A program made the position numbers and the translations under genes. Positions 1-9,063 of a stretch of 64,000 bases of DNA are shown here, piece by piece; within the stretch, counting starts at the first letter, position 1; each line of letters begins with the position of its first letter. This DNA comes from VAZQ01 sp963816745 (GTDB taxonomy: Bacteria; Pseudomonadota; Alphaproteobacteria; Rhizobiales; Xanthobacteraceae). Location: assembly GCA_963816745.1 (NCBI GenBank), contig CAWFLQ010000011.1, forward strand, positions 124,001 to 188,000, written 5' to 3'. Below the pieces are notes generated by a model that did not search any database, had not been told where the DNA came from, and saw nothing but the letters and a program-made list of their open reading frames with translations.

Positions 1-603
1 GTCCTCGTTGCGCTCGCCGTCCTCGTCCTCTCCGTAGAACAGGTCCTCGCGCGCGAAAGCATCGATCGCGTTGCGAAATTTGGCGTTGGAGATGAGCTCC
101 TGGCCGTTTTGCGACACGACGAGCGAGCCCGTGCGTTGCGCCTTCACCCGCGCGGCGATGCTCGCCACGAAATCGACCATGGCTTCCTTGTGGCCCATAT
201 CCTCGAATGCATCGACCTTGTCGAGGTAGACGCCGTCGAAGCCCGCGGCGACGATACGGTCGGCATAGTCGAAGATGATCTGTTGCCAGCTCGGGTCCCA
301 GAATTTCACCGCGTAGTTCTCGTCCCAGTCGGGATTCTCCTTGCCCAGCCAGGACGGCCGCCGCCGGCGCCAACTCTTGTCCCAATAGAAGCGATAGCTC
401 TCGGCCTCGCCGATGCTCATATAGGCGAGCACCAGCCGGCAGGCCCCGTCCGGCCGCTGTCGCATCGCCGCCACCTCCGCCGGCGAGAAGGGCCGGTCGT
501 CGTTGCAGTGGTCGATGACCACGAGGTCCTGGCCACAACCTGCGATCTTGCCCGGCTTGATGTTCTGGAGTTGATAGCCCCAGCTCTTGACCGCATCGAT
601 CAT
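1..603 (-). CDS. GH114/TM1410-type glycoside hydrolase, C-terminus cut by window edge
   Basis: The first 201 codons are present and the frame runs open off the left edge. Residues 60-74 (AYMSIGEAESYRFYW) and 122-131 (FDGVYLDKVD) match the two best conserved blocks of the endo-alpha-1,4-polygalactosaminidase family (GH114, MJ1477/TM1410 type), a TIM-barrel group acting on galactosamine-containing polymers. No signal peptide is visible from the ATG at 603, although many family members are exported. The frame is open further upstream but does not encode a signal sequence. It is transcribed divergently from livG. The family call is fairly safe; the substrate is unknown. Confidence 0.75.
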   Translation of the reverse strand, partial: MIDAVKSWGYQLQNIKPGKIAGCGQDLVVIDHCNDDRPFSPAEVAAMRQRPDGACRLVLAYMSIGEAESYRFYWDKSWRRRRPSWLGKENPDWDENYAVKFWDPSWQQIIFDYADRIVAAGFDGVYLDKVDAFEDMGHKEAMVDFVASIAARVKAQRTGSLVVSQNGQELISNAKFRNAIDAFAREDLFYGEDEDGERNED

Positions 604-710
604 CGTCAAAAGCCCCGTTGAACTAAAGGATCGCCCGGGCAATTGCTTTTTTGTCTGGCCCCCTCCCCGGACGTGCTAACAATATAGCCGAACCAGCGTC
701 GTACGTTTGA

Positions 711-756
711 CGCGTTTTATGCGGCGAACCGGAAGCCCACTTCTCCGGAAAACGCT
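711..756. repeat. 46-bp intergenic repeat, copy A
   Basis: An imperfect palindromic element with ends GCGTTTT and AAAACGC lies just upstream of livG. It is the reverse complement of the element at 2260-2305 (42 of 46 positions identical by eye). Similar elements with a GAAGTGG...CCGGTTCGC core are scattered between genes in Bradyrhizobium-type genomes as I recall them. Confidence 0.7.
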
Positions 757-776
757 ATGATGGGACCCGTTGCGTC

Positions 777-1534
777 GTGAGTGACGATTTCATCCTCGAG
801 ACCGAGAACCTCACCAAGGAGTTCGCCGGCTTCGTCGCGGTGAGCGGGGTGAACCTGCGGGTTCGGCGCGGCACCATCCATGCGCTGATCGGACCGAACG
901 GCGCGGGCAAGACGACCTGCTTCAACCTGCTTGACGAAGTTCATGAGCCCCACCAGGGGCCGGATCGTCTACAAAGGCCGCGACATCACGTCGCTGGCGC
1001 CGGCCGACGTGGCGCGGCTCGGGATGGGGCGCTCGTTCCAGATTTCCGCGGTCTTCCCGCATCTCACGGTGCTCGAGAACGTGCGCGTGGCGCTGCAACG
1101 CAAGCGCGGAGCGTCATTCGACTTCTGGAGGTCCAAGCGCGTCCTCGACGTCTTCAATGAGCGTGCGATGGCGCTCATCGCCGACGTCGGCTTGACATCT
1201 TTCGCCCATTCGACGGCGGTCGAGATTGCCCTACGGGCGCAAACGCGCGCTCGAGATCGCGACTACCTTGGCGCTCGACCCGGAAATGCTGCTGCTCGAC
1301 GAGCCGATGGCGGGGATGGGGCACGAGGACATCGATCGCGTCAGCGCGCTCATCAAGTCGGTCGCCGCCGACCGCACGGTGCTGATGGTCGAGCACAATC
1401 TCAGCGTGGTCGCCAATCTCTCCCACCGCATCACGGTGCTCACGCGCGGCCGGGTGCTGGCCGAAGGCGACTACGAAACGGTCTCGGCCAACCCCGAGGT
1501 GCGCGAGGCCTATCTCGGGGCCGGCCATGCTTAG
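777..1534 (+). CDS. livG: Branched-chain amino acid ABC transporter ATP-binding protein LivG (two frameshifts)
   Basis: One of two cytoplasmic ATPases energising a LivKHMGF-type importer. A GTG start at 777 gives MSDDFILETENLTKEF and an intact Walker A (GPNGAGKTT). The frame then breaks near 931, where an extra T turns NLLTKFMSPTRG into a shifted frame. It breaks again near 1215, just before the signature region (LPYGRKRALEIA). Walker B (MLLLDEPMAG) and the switch His (VEHNL) follow. All domains are retained, so single-base sequence errors are likelier than decay. The stop overlaps the ATG proposed for livF. Confidence 0.85.
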
Positions 1535-2246
1535 ATCCGGGCAAGTCGCCGTTGCTGGCGGTCGAGGAGCTGCAAGCCTGGTACGGCGAATCCCACGTGC
1601 TGCACGGCGCCACGTTCGAGGTTTTCGCCGGCGAGGTCGTGACCCTGCTCGGCCGCAACGGCGCCGGCAAGACCACGACCTTGAAGTCGATCATGGGCAT
1701 CGTCGGCCAGCGCACCGGCTCGGTGCGCTACGAGGGCAAGGAAGCGATCGGCCTGACCAGCGACCGGATCGCCCGGCTCGGCATCGCGCTGTGTCCCGAG
1801 GAGCGCGGCATTTTCTCGAGCCTCAGCGTGGAGGAGAACCTGCTGCTGCCGCCCAAGGTGCGCGCCCGGCGGGCTCGAGCTCGAACGCATCTTCGAGCTC
1901 TTTCCCAATCTCAAGGAGCGGCTGTCGAGCCAAGGCACGAAGCTCTCGCGGCGGCGAGCAGCAGATGCTCGCCATCGGCCGCATCCTGCGCACCGGCGCC
2001 CGGCTGCTCCTGCTCGACGAGCCGACCGAGGGGCTCGCCCCCGTCATCATTCAGCAGATCGGCAAGACCATCGGCATGCTCAAGCAGCAGGGCTTCACCA
2101 TCCTCCTGGTCGAGCAGAATTTTCGCTTCGCTTCGACGGTTGCGGACCGCTATTACGTGATGGAACATGGCCGCATCATCGACCGCTTCGCCAATGCCGA
2201 GCTCGAGGCCAACCTCGAGAAGCTGCATGACTATCTAGGTGTCTAG
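1527..2246 (+). CDS. livF: Branched-chain amino acid ABC transporter ATP-binding protein LivF (frameshifted)
   Basis: Second ATPase of the transporter. The conserved sequence begins LLAVEELQAWYGESHVLHG, then Walker A (GRNGAGKTTT), CPEERGIFSSLSVEENL, signature GGEQQMLAIGR, Walker B (RLLLLDEPTEGLAP) and a C-terminal HDYLGV. The ATG at 1527 overlaps the livG stop but is in a different frame from the conserved start. A TTG at 1552 is in frame. Further one-base shifts lie near 1870 and 1949. No domain is missing. Confidence 0.85.
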   Translation: MLRSGQVAVAGGRGAASLVRRIPRAARRHVRGFRRRGRDPARPQRRRQDHDLEVDHGHRRPAHRLGALRGQGSDRPDQRPDRPARHRAVSRGARHFLEPQRGGEPAAAAQGARPAGSSSNASSSSFPISRSGCRAKARSSRGGEQQMLAIGRILRTGARLLLLDEPTEGLAPVIIQQIGKTIGMLKQQGFTILLVEQNFRFASTVADRYYVMEHGRIIDRFANAELEANLEKLHDYLGV

Positions 2247-2259
2247 GACCTGACTGCAT

Positions 2260-2305
2260 AGCGTTTTCCGACGAAGTGGCCTTCCGGTTCGCCGCAGAAA
2301 ACGCG
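2260..2305. repeat. 46-bp intergenic repeat, copy B
   Basis: Inverted partner of the element at 711-756, directly after livF and before livK. It differs at about four positions and keeps the GCGTTTTCC and GAAAACGC ends, so the RNA could form a hairpin. With copy A it brackets livG-livF. Confidence 0.7.
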
Positions 2306-2379
2306 TGAACTCACGACGTGTGCCGGGGGATACTGAAAGCCAAAACGAAAAACGGAAATCATCACGAGGAGAAAACTAC

Positions 2380-3590
2380 ATGAAACGACTGATCAGTCTC
2401 ACGGCGCTCGCGGTCGCACTCGGGTGCGGCTCCGCTCAGGCGCAATACACCGACGGCACCATCAAGATCGGTGTCATGAACGACATGTCGGGCACCTACA
2501 AGGACCTGAGCGGCCAGGGCTCGGTCGTTGCGGCAAGATGGCGGTCGAGGATTTCGGCGCGGCCGCCAAGGGCATGAAGGTCGAGATCGTCGGCGCCGAC
2601 CACCAGAACAAGCCCGACGTCGGTTCGACCATCGTGCGCACCTGGCTCGACACCGACAAGGTCGACGTCATCGTCGACGTGCCGACCTCCTCGGTCGCGC
2701 TCGCGGTGAACGAGATCGTGCGCGACAAGAACAAGGTCTTCCTCGTCTCGGGCGCCGCGGCCTCCGATCTGACCGGGCCCAAATGCACGCCCAACACCAT
2801 CCATTGGACCTACGACACCTGGGCGCTCGCCAACGGCACCGGCCAGGCGATCGTGAAGACCGGCGGCGACACCTGGTTCTTCCTGACGGCCAACTACGCC
2901 TTCGGCCTCGCGCTCGAGCGCGATACGGCGGCGGTCGTCACCAAGAACGGCGGCAAGGTGCTGGGCCAGATCCGGCATCCGTTCCCGGCCACGGACTTCT
3001 CGTCGTTCCTGCTGCAGGCGCAGTCTTCGAAGGCCAAGATCATCGGGCTCGCCAATGCCGGCGCCGACACCGTCAACTCGATCAAGCAGGCGGCGGAGTT
3101 CGGCATCGTCAAGGGCGGCCAGAGCCTTGCCGGGCTGCTCGTGTTCCTCACCGACGTCAAGTCGCTCGGCCTGCCGATCGCCCAGGGCTTGATCTTCACC
3201 GAGGCCTGGTACTGGGACATGAACGACGCCAACCGCGAATTCGCCAAGAAGTTCGCCGCGCAGAATGGCGGCGTATATCCGAGCATGGTTCATGCCGGCG
3301 TCTATTCGGCGGTGACGCACTATCTCAAGGCGGTCGAGGCGCTCAAGAGCGACGCCGACGGCAAGGCGGTGGTCGCCAAGATGAAGGAGATGCCGACCGA
3401 CGATCCGCTGCTCGGCAAGGGCACGGTGCGCGCCGACGGCCGCAAGATCCATCCGATGTACCTCTTCGAGGTGAAGAAGCCGGCCGACTCGAAGGGGCCT
3501 TGGGATCTGTACAATCTGCGCGCCACGATCCCCGCGAACGAAGCCTTCCGGCCGATGGCCGAGGGCGGCTGCCCGCTGGTGAAGAGCTGA
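2380..3590 (+). CDS. livK: ABC transporter substrate-binding protein, LivK/Peripla_BP_6 type (one frameshift)
   Basis: Periplasmic receptor of the importer. The ATG at 2380 follows a strong Shine-Dalgarno (GAGGAG) and encodes a signal peptide ending near GSAQA, then DGTIKIGVMNDMSGTYKD, the usual type I periplasmic binding protein opening. The frame breaks near 2532: loss of one G from GCGGGCAAG explains it, and VVAGKMAVEDFG then continues to the stop at 3590, about 403 residues in all. Ligands of this family include branched-chain amino acids, amides and aromatic acids, so the ligand is not settled. The gene sits between livF and livH. Confidence 0.85.
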
Positions 3591-3604
3591 TCGCCAGAGC
3601 GTGC

Positions 3605-3632
3605 CCCGGACGCAGCGCGCGCTGCGTCCGGG
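3605..3632. terminator. Perfect 28-nt palindrome between livK and livH
   Basis: A perfect GC-rich palindrome (left arm CCCGGACGCAGCGC) lies in the 72-bp gap between livK and livH. There is no U-tract. It could attenuate transcription or stabilise livK mRNA, which is commonly made in excess of the permease mRNA in binding-protein operons. Confidence 0.55.
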
Positions 3633-3662
3633 ACGCTACGAGTAGCGCTCGGAGTAGTCCTC

Positions 3663-4550
3663 ATGTTCGAGATTTTCGGCATCAGCTCGCAGGCGCTGTT
3701 CGGGCAGTTGCTGATCGGGCTCATCAACGGCTCGTTCTATGCGCTGCTCAGCCTCGGGCTTGCCGTCATCTTCGGCATGCTCAACATCATCAACTTCACC
3801 CATGGCGCCCAGTACATGCTGGGCGCCTTCACCGCGTTCTTCCTGCTGCAATATGTCGGCCTCGGCTATTGGTGGGCGATCATCATCGCGCCCCTCGTCG
3901 TCGGCGTGACCGGTGTCGTCATCGAGCGGCTGTTTCTGCAATGGCTCTATAAGCTCGACCATCTGTACGGGTTGCTGCTGACCTTCGGTCTCGCGTTGAT
4001 CATCGAAGGAACCTTCCGCAATTTCTTCGGCTCCTCGGGCCTGCCCTACGCCGTGCCGCCGGAGCTGCAAGGCGGCCAGAACCTGGGCTTCATGTTCCTG
4101 CCGAACTACCGCGCCTGGGTCGTGGTGTTCTCGCTCGTGGTCTGCCTGTCCACCTGGTTCGTGATCGAGCGCACCAAGCTCGGCGCCTATCTGCGTGCCG
4201 CCACCGAGAACCCGACGCTGGTGCGCGCCTTCGGCATCAACGTGCCGCGCATGATCACACTCACCTACGGCTTCGGTGTCGCGCTTGCGGCGCTCGCCGG
4301 CGTGATGGCGGCGCCGATCTACAACGTGAGCCCGCAGATGGGCTCGAACCTGATCATCGTGGTGTTCGCGGTGGTGGTGATCGGCGGCATGGGCTCGATC
4401 ATGGGCGCGATCGTGACCGGGTTCGGGCTGGGCATCATCGAGGGGCTCACCAAGGTGTTCTTTCCGGAAGCCTCCAACACGGTGATCTTCATCGTCATGG
4501 CGATCGTGCTGTTGATCCGGCCGGCCGGCCTGTTCGGAAGGGGCGCATAA
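3663..4550 (+). CDS. livH: Branched-chain amino acid ABC transporter permease LivH
   Basis: Integral membrane permease of 295 residues, complete. The opening (LIGLINGSFYALLSLGLAVI) and the block FGMLNIINFTHGAQYMLGAF are hallmarks of LivH. About eight hydrophobic segments follow, with an EAA-like region (ENPTLVRAFGINVPRM) that contacts the ATPases. The ATG at 3663 has GGAG upstream. The stop lies one base before livM, so the two permeases are co-translated. Confidence 0.93.
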   Translation: MFEIFGISSQALFGQLLIGLINGSFYALLSLGLAVIFGMLNIINFTHGAQYMLGAFTAFFLLQYVGLGYWWAIIIAPLVVGVTGVVIERLFLQWLYKLDHLYGLLLTFGLALIIEGTFRNFFGSSGLPYAVPPELQGGQNLGFMFLPNYRAWVVVFSLVVCLSTWFVIERTKLGAYLRAATENPTLVRAFGINVPRMITLTYGFGVALAALAGVMAAPIYNVSPQMGSNLIIVVFAVVVIGGMGSIMGAIVTGFGLGIIEGLTKVFFPEASNTVIFIVMAIVLLIRPAGLFGRGA

Positions 4551-4551
4551 G

Positions 4552-5514
4552 ATGCAGCGCGTCGCCGACATCAAGACGGGCGACGCGGCGCGCTCGCGCA
4601 GCGAGGCGATCGCGTTCATCCTGATGACCTTGGCCCTCATCATCGCGCCGGTGTTCGCCTATCCCGTGTTCCTGATGAAGGCGCTGTGCTTTGCGCTGTT
4701 CGCCTGCGCGTTCAACCTGCTGATCGGCTATGTCGGGCTGCTATCGTTCGGCCACGCGCTGTTCTTCGGCTGGGCGAGCTATGTCAGCGCCCACGCGGCC
4801 AAGGTCTGGGGCTTCCCGCCGGAGCTGGCGATCCTGGCGGGAACCGCGGCCGCCGCCGGCTTCGGCACGGTCGTCGGCGCGCTCGCGATCCGCCGGCAGG
4901 GCATCTATTTCGCGATGATCACGCTCGCGCTCGCGCAGATGATGTACTTCTTCGCGGTGCAGGCGCCGTTCACCGGCGGCGAGGACGGCATCCAGGCGGT
5001 GCCGCGCGGCCGGCTGTTCGGCTTCATCGACCTCGCCAACCCGACCAACATGTACATCACCGTGCTGGTCATCTTTCTCGGCTGCTTCCTGCTGATCTAT
5101 CGCATCATCAATTCGCCGTTCGGCGAGGTGCTCAAGGCCATCCGCGAGAACGAGACGCGCGCGATCTCGCTCGGCTACAAGACCGAGCGCTACAAGCTCG
5201 TCGCTTTCGTGCTGTCGGCGACCTTCGCCGGCGTCGCCGGCGCGACCAAGGCGCTGGTCTTCCAGCTCGCCTCCCTGACCGACGTCGACTGGCCGATGTC
5301 GGGCGAAGTCATCCTGATGACGCTCGTCGGCGGGCTCGGCACCCTGTTCGGGCCGGTCGTCGGCGCATTCTTCATCATCACGCTGGAGAACTACCTGACC
5401 ACGATCGGCCAATGGGTCTTCGTCGTGCAGGGCGTGATTTTCGTGGTCTGCGTGCTGCTGTTCCGCCGCGGCATCATCGGCGAGCTTGCCCACCTCTTGC
5501 GCATCAAGCTCTGA
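4552..5514 (+). CDS. livM: Branched-chain amino acid ABC transporter permease LivM
   Basis: Second permease, 320 residues and intact. It contains the LivM blocks CAFNLLIGYVGLLSFGHALF and GIYFAMITLALAQM, plus the cytoplasmic loop IRENETRAISLGYKTERYK that contacts LivG/LivF. It ends the order livG-F-K-H-M, which gives a complete importer within 4.8 kb. A DUF1236 gene converges on its 3' end. Confidence 0.93.
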   Translation: MQRVADIKTGDAARSRSEAIAFILMTLALIIAPVFAYPVFLMKALCFALFACAFNLLIGYVGLLSFGHALFFGWASYVSAHAAKVWGFPPELAILAGTAAAAGFGTVVGALAIRRQGIYFAMITLALAQMMYFFAVQAPFTGGEDGIQAVPRGRLFGFIDLANPTNMYITVLVIFLGCFLLIYRIINSPFGEVLKAIRENETRAISLGYKTERYKLVAFVLSATFAGVAGATKALVFQLASLTDVDWPMSGEVILMTLVGGLGTLFGPVVGAFFIITLENYLTTIGQWVFVVQGVIFVVCVLLFRRGIIGELAHLLRIKL

Positions 5515-5566
5515 TGTTGTCCGGCTTCGCAGGCGTCACGCCGCCAGAGCAGGACGGGCGAAAGAC

Positions 5567-5927
5567 CTAGTCCTTCAGCTCGATCACGTCGGCAACTCTG
5601 TTGTCCTTCGCGTTGAACGATCAAAATCCGGTCGGCGGTGTACACGAACCTGTGCGTCTTGATCTGCGGAACCTTCCGACCGAGCTCGTCGGGCATCGGC
5701 CGAAGCGTGGTGTCCTGGGGAACCGCATCCCCGACCGCGGCGCGCGCCGCCGTCGCGGGCGGATCCAGCTTCATGTCCTTGATGAACTCCTTGATGACAT
5801 GCTCTTGCTCCAACGTAAGCTTCAAGCGCGACGTCGCGAGCTCCCCTTGCGTGAGGAGCTGCGCATGCGCTGGGGCGCCCGTGAGCGACATGGTCAGCGC
5901 AATCAGTCCCGTCAGAAACGTCTTCAT
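5567..5927 (-). CDS. Small secreted DUF1236-like protein (one frameshift)
   Basis: The ATG at 5927 starts a signal peptide (MKTFLTGLIALTMSLTG...AHA). It is followed by LTLEQEHVIKEFIKD, a VGDAVPQDTTLRPMP segment and HRFVYTADRILIV, the order seen in DUF1236 proteins of Rhizobiales. A one-base shift near 5613 moves the end into another frame, where NAKDNRVADVIELKD precedes a stop at 5567. About 120 residues, probably periplasmic. The function of the family is unknown. Confidence 0.7.
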
Positions 5928-6090
5928 TGCATGTCGTCCTTGCACGATCGCAACGTGGATCGGTCGGTTTTCTGGGGCGGCAATAAGGTAAACGCGCCGT
6001 GCACGTCGAAAGTTCCAGGCTCGCGCTACGGCGAAAACCGGAGCAAATGGACGCAGCCAAGGTCGGAGGAAGGAGGAAGCGCCTTTTCGG

Positions 6091-6357
6091 CTAGTCGCCG
6101 GGGTACTCGAACGTGACGCCGAGCTTGGTGTCGGTTCGCCACTGCACGCGGCATTTGCGGCGCGTCCGGCCGTTGTCGAACGTGAGCTCGAACGCCTCGG
6201 AAAGCTTGTAGGTGCTGCTGACCGACAGGCGGGCTCCGCTCCGGCTCAAGTCCAACAGGGTGCACTGCACGACAGCGTCACGCTCATTCAAGATGATCGC
6301 GGCGTTCCTGTGGACGCGGGTGCGTCGTGAGATTCGGCGCTCTTGAGCGGCACTCAT
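6091..6357 (-). CDS. PilZ-domain protein
   Basis: An 88-residue single-domain protein. It carries the cyclic-di-GMP signature of PilZ: an Arg-rich N-terminus (RRISRRTRV) and DLSRSGARLSV about 35 residues later, followed by a beta-rich C-terminus. It probably acts as a small c-di-GMP receptor or adaptor. Its start overlaps the end of the AraC remnant upstream by four bases. Confidence 0.8.
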   Translation of the reverse strand: MSAAQERRISRRTRVHRNAAIILNERDAVVQCTLLDLSRSGARLSVSSTYKLSEAFELTFDNGRTRRKCRVQWRTDTKLGVTFEYPGD

Positions 6358-6716
6358 TGGAACCTCGATGCCCGGAAGGAGGAGCCTGCCATAGGACTCT
6401 CAATAGCGGCGAGACGTTGCGGATCGGCCAACGCCACCGCTCCTAGAGGGTTAATTTTTAGGAACCATCTCATGATGTTAAAAGCGTTCAGTGTCCGCGT
6501 GCAACGCCTCGATTTCGCACAGGAAATCTCTACGGAAACCTCGAAGGCCGATCCTGCACCCTCTCCCGCCTCGCGCGGTGCGCAGCCGTAGCGATGCTTG
6601 ACCATGCGGCTGAAGGTTGCCTGATTGAGGAAGCCGCTGCGGACCGCGATCTCCGAGAATGGCAGGCCGAGATGGCCGGACGTCAGCATGCGCCAGGCAT
6701 GATCGAGCAGCGCCAA
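6354..6716 (-). pseudogene. AraC-type regulator remnant (C-terminal helix-turn-helix)
   Basis: The only recognisable part is LPFSEIAVRSGFLNQATFSR and the following MVKHRYGCAPRE, the second helix-turn-helix of AraC/XylS regulators. No ATG, no first helix-turn-helix and no sensor domain can be read upstream in any frame. The C-terminal 75 residues do not resemble the family. I read it as a truncated, probably dead regulator; a short functional DNA-binding protein is less likely. Confidence 0.5.
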
Positions 6717-7042
6717 TATCGAACGCGTGTGCCTGCTCCCTTGCGGCCTGGAGCGAGATCGCTTCGTGTTGATTGCAATTTCGCCCTAAGCAATTTGTTC
6801 GGTCGCATGATCTCGACAAAGTCTGCCGCGTCGCACTCTGTCGCACGCGCGGCTGATGCAATGGATCGGGCATCATCCGTTGGGTTTGATCATTCCCGTC
6901 AAGCGACCGGCAACCACCCACGCCAAGTCCTGCCAGCGAAAGTCTGCTCGTGACCGCGAATCGGATATAAGCCGCTCGCGTTGCTCCAGGGTTCCGTAAT
7001 GCGTTCGCGAGCAGATCTGCCGACGCTCCTGAGAGGCAAACC
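6717..7042. other. Intergenic region, no gene seen
   Basis: 326 bp between the AraC remnant and the secreted protein at 7043. The minus strand probably held the lost 5' part of the regulator, but no frame gives convincing protein. No clear promoter can be defined. Confidence 0.5.
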
Positions 7043-8155
7043 ATGCAAATCGATTCACGCCTGAAACGCTGCGCCTACGCTATTCTGTCGTCCATTGTGG
7101 TGGCGGGGGCAGCCACGCCTGCAGCGTCGCAAGACTTGCCGTCCTACATGGCGCCGATCACCGGCCGCAACGCCGTCACCGCGGCCGAGACGGCGACCAA
7201 CAACGTGCTGGCGCTCAACACCGGCATGTTCGAGCTCTATGGCGACGCCGCCAAGATCTTCAAGCGAAACATTCTCAGCAAGAATCCCGTCATCCTCGGC
7301 CTGTTCTCGGGGGCGGGCGGCAGGTTCATTCTCTATCGGCCGGGCCAGGCACCGCTCGAGGCGCCTTCGGTGCCCATCGCCTATCAATTGCTGAAGTCCA
7401 TCGGCCACAGCACCATGGCGCTGACCCAGGTGGTGGCGGGCCCGTATCTGGATAATCCCGCCGGTCAGTCCTGGCGCAACGCGATGCAGACCTATCGCAA
7501 CAAGATGAAGGCCGCGCTCGACGGCCTCGACGCGACGGCGATGCCGCAGGAGTGGCGCGACAACAATCGCACCATTCTGCAAAACAACATCACGTTCATG
7601 GACGAATGCCTGGCGAAGGGTGCGATTCCGTTTGCCGCCTTGGAGGCGTTCACCAAGAAGCAGGGCCCCTATCTCAAGAAAGACATCGCATGGGCGGCGC
7701 AGACCCAGGTCGCCCACTGGATGTCGGTGATCGGCGACTGGAAGAAGATGCTCGGCGCCGATTGGGACAAGACCTATGCGGCCAGCAACACTATCTATGT
7801 CGCGCGCCAGAACAACGTGTTGTTCAGCGTGCTGGCGCAGTTCTTCGGACCCGAAGCCATCAACGACCGGCTGATCCTGATCGAGACCGTCTCGTTCACC
7901 ACGACGCCGGAGGACATGCTGGAGTCGCTGACCCGCATCATCGGCGACCGCTCGGTCGGCTCGATGTTCTTCGGCAACTATCACCTGATGGACTACGAAT
8001 TGATGGGCGGCGATGCGCGCGCCGCGATCATTGCCGAAAGCGCCAAGCGCGGAGTGAAACCGTTCCTGCCCCCGGCGGTGCCGTTCGGCTCGAAGCAGTG
8101 GCCGACGCTGGTCACGCCCGGGCCGGGCCCCACCTCGCTCGCCGAGCTGCCGTGA
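7043..8155 (+). CDS. Secreted protein of unknown function, 370 residues
   Basis: I do not recognise the family. The ATG at 7043 follows GAGAGGC and gives a Sec signal peptide (cleavage near PAASQ, about residue 30). The mature protein is mainly helical and soluble, rich in Trp, Asn and Lys, with a Pro-rich tail (VTPGPGPTSLAELP) and no transmembrane span. Length, codon use and the intact frame support a real gene. It precedes the molybdenum hydroxylase operon by 74 bp, but a hairpin lies between them, so co-transcription is doubtful. Confidence 0.7.
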   Translation: MQIDSRLKRCAYAILSSIVVAGAATPAASQDLPSYMAPITGRNAVTAAETATNNVLALNTGMFELYGDAAKIFKRNILSKNPVILGLFSGAGGRFILYRPGQAPLEAPSVPIAYQLLKSIGHSTMALTQVVAGPYLDNPAGQSWRNAMQTYRNKMKAALDGLDATAMPQEWRDNNRTILQNNITFMDECLAKGAIPFAALEAFTKKQGPYLKKDIAWAAQTQVAHWMSVIGDWKKMLGADWDKTYAASNTIYVARQNNVLFSVLAQFFGPEAINDRLILIETVSFTTTPEDMLESLTRIIGDRSVGSMFFGNYHLMDYELMGGDARAAIIAESAKRGVKPFLPPAVPFGSKQWPTLVTPGPGPTSLAELP

Positions 8156-8157
8156 GA

Positions 8158-8183
8158 GCCGCCGACGGGGGACGTCGGGCGGC
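8158..8183 (+). terminator. GC-rich hairpin after the secreted protein gene
   Basis: GCCGCCGAC pairs with GTCGGGCGGC, with one bulge and a short G-rich loop, starting three bases after the stop at 8155. No U-tract follows. It could separate this gene from the downstream operon. Confidence 0.45.
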
Positions 8184-8229
8184 CTAACGACCTATCCTCC
8201 CGTTCAATCGGCTTGCCGAGGTGTGCCGC

Positions 8230-9063
8230 ATGAATCTCAACACCATCACGGAAGTGCAGCACCCGGCATCGATGGACCAGATCACGCAATGGCGTGACGG
8301 CTATGCCTGGCTCGGCGGTGGCACCTGGCTGTTCTCGGAGCCGCAGGTCGCGACCGACACGCTCATCGACCTCGACGCGCTGCGCTGGCCCGCCCTCGAG
8401 CACTCCCCCGCCGGGCTCGACATCGCGGCGACCTGCCGCATCGCCGAGCTCTACCGGTTCGCCGCCCCGGCCGAGTGGCGCGCGGCGCCGCTCATCCGCG
8501 ACTGCTGCAACGCATTCCTGGCATCGTTCAAGATCTGGAATGCGGCCACCATCGGCGGCAACATCTGCATGTCGCTGCCGGCCGGCCCGATGATCTCGCT
8601 CACGGTCGCGCTCGATGCCGTCTACACCTTGTGGCCGCGCAACGCGCCGCCGCGCGAGGTCCGCGCCGTGGACTTCGTCAAGGGCAACCACGTCAACGTC
8701 CTCCAGCGGGGAGAATTGCTCCGCAGCATCCACGTGCCGGCCTCGGCGCTGACCAAGCGGTTCGCGTTCCGCCACGCGTCCCTCACCCACCACGGCCGGT
8801 CCGCGGCGCTGCTGATCGGCACACAGAATGCGGCTTCCGACGATCTCCTGATCACGATCACCGCGGCGACGCCGCGGCCGATCCAGTTCCGCTTCAAGCA
8901 CCCGCCGTCCGCGATGGATCTGCGCCGGGTGATCGACGAGCGCATCCCGCCCGACGCGTATTTCGACGACGTCCACGGCTCGGCCGCCTACAAGCGTCAC
9001 CTCACGAGCTATTTCGCCGAGCAGATTCGCGCCGAGCTGGCACAAGGCGGAGCCCGCGCATGA
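8230..9063 (+). CDS. Molybdenum hydroxylase FAD-binding subunit
   Basis: 277-residue member of the molybdopterin dehydrogenase FAD-binding family (CoxM/XdhB type). FAD-contact motifs are WLGGGTWLF near the N-terminus and ATIGGNICMS near residue 100. It passes electrons from the Fe-S clusters to an acceptor. I chose the ATG at 8230; an in-frame GTG at 8221 is possible. The stop overlaps the start of the Fe-S/Mo subunit (ATGA at 9060), so translation is coupled. The substrate cannot be told from this subunit. Confidence 0.85.
   Translation: MNLNTITEVQHPASMDQITQWRDGYAWLGGGTWLFSEPQVATDTLIDLDALRWPALEHSPAGLDIAATCRIAELYRFAAPAEWRAAPLIRDCCNAFLASFKIWNAATIGGNICMSLPAGPMISLTVALDAVYTLWPRNAPPREVRAVDFVKGNHVNVLQRGELLRSIHVPASALTKRFAFRHASLTHHGRSAALLIGTQNAASDDLLITITAATPRPIQFRFKHPPSAMDLRRVIDERIPPDAYFDDVHGSAAYKRHLTSYFAEQIRAELAQGGARA

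Noticed and set aside
931..2160. Single 409-codon frame joining parts of livG and livF
   Set aside because: It enters the middle of livG and leaves livF before its C-terminus. It is a product of frameshifts, not an ATPase fusion.
711..2305. Composite transposon around livGF
   Set aside because: The bracketing repeats are short and palindromic, and no transposase or target duplication is present.
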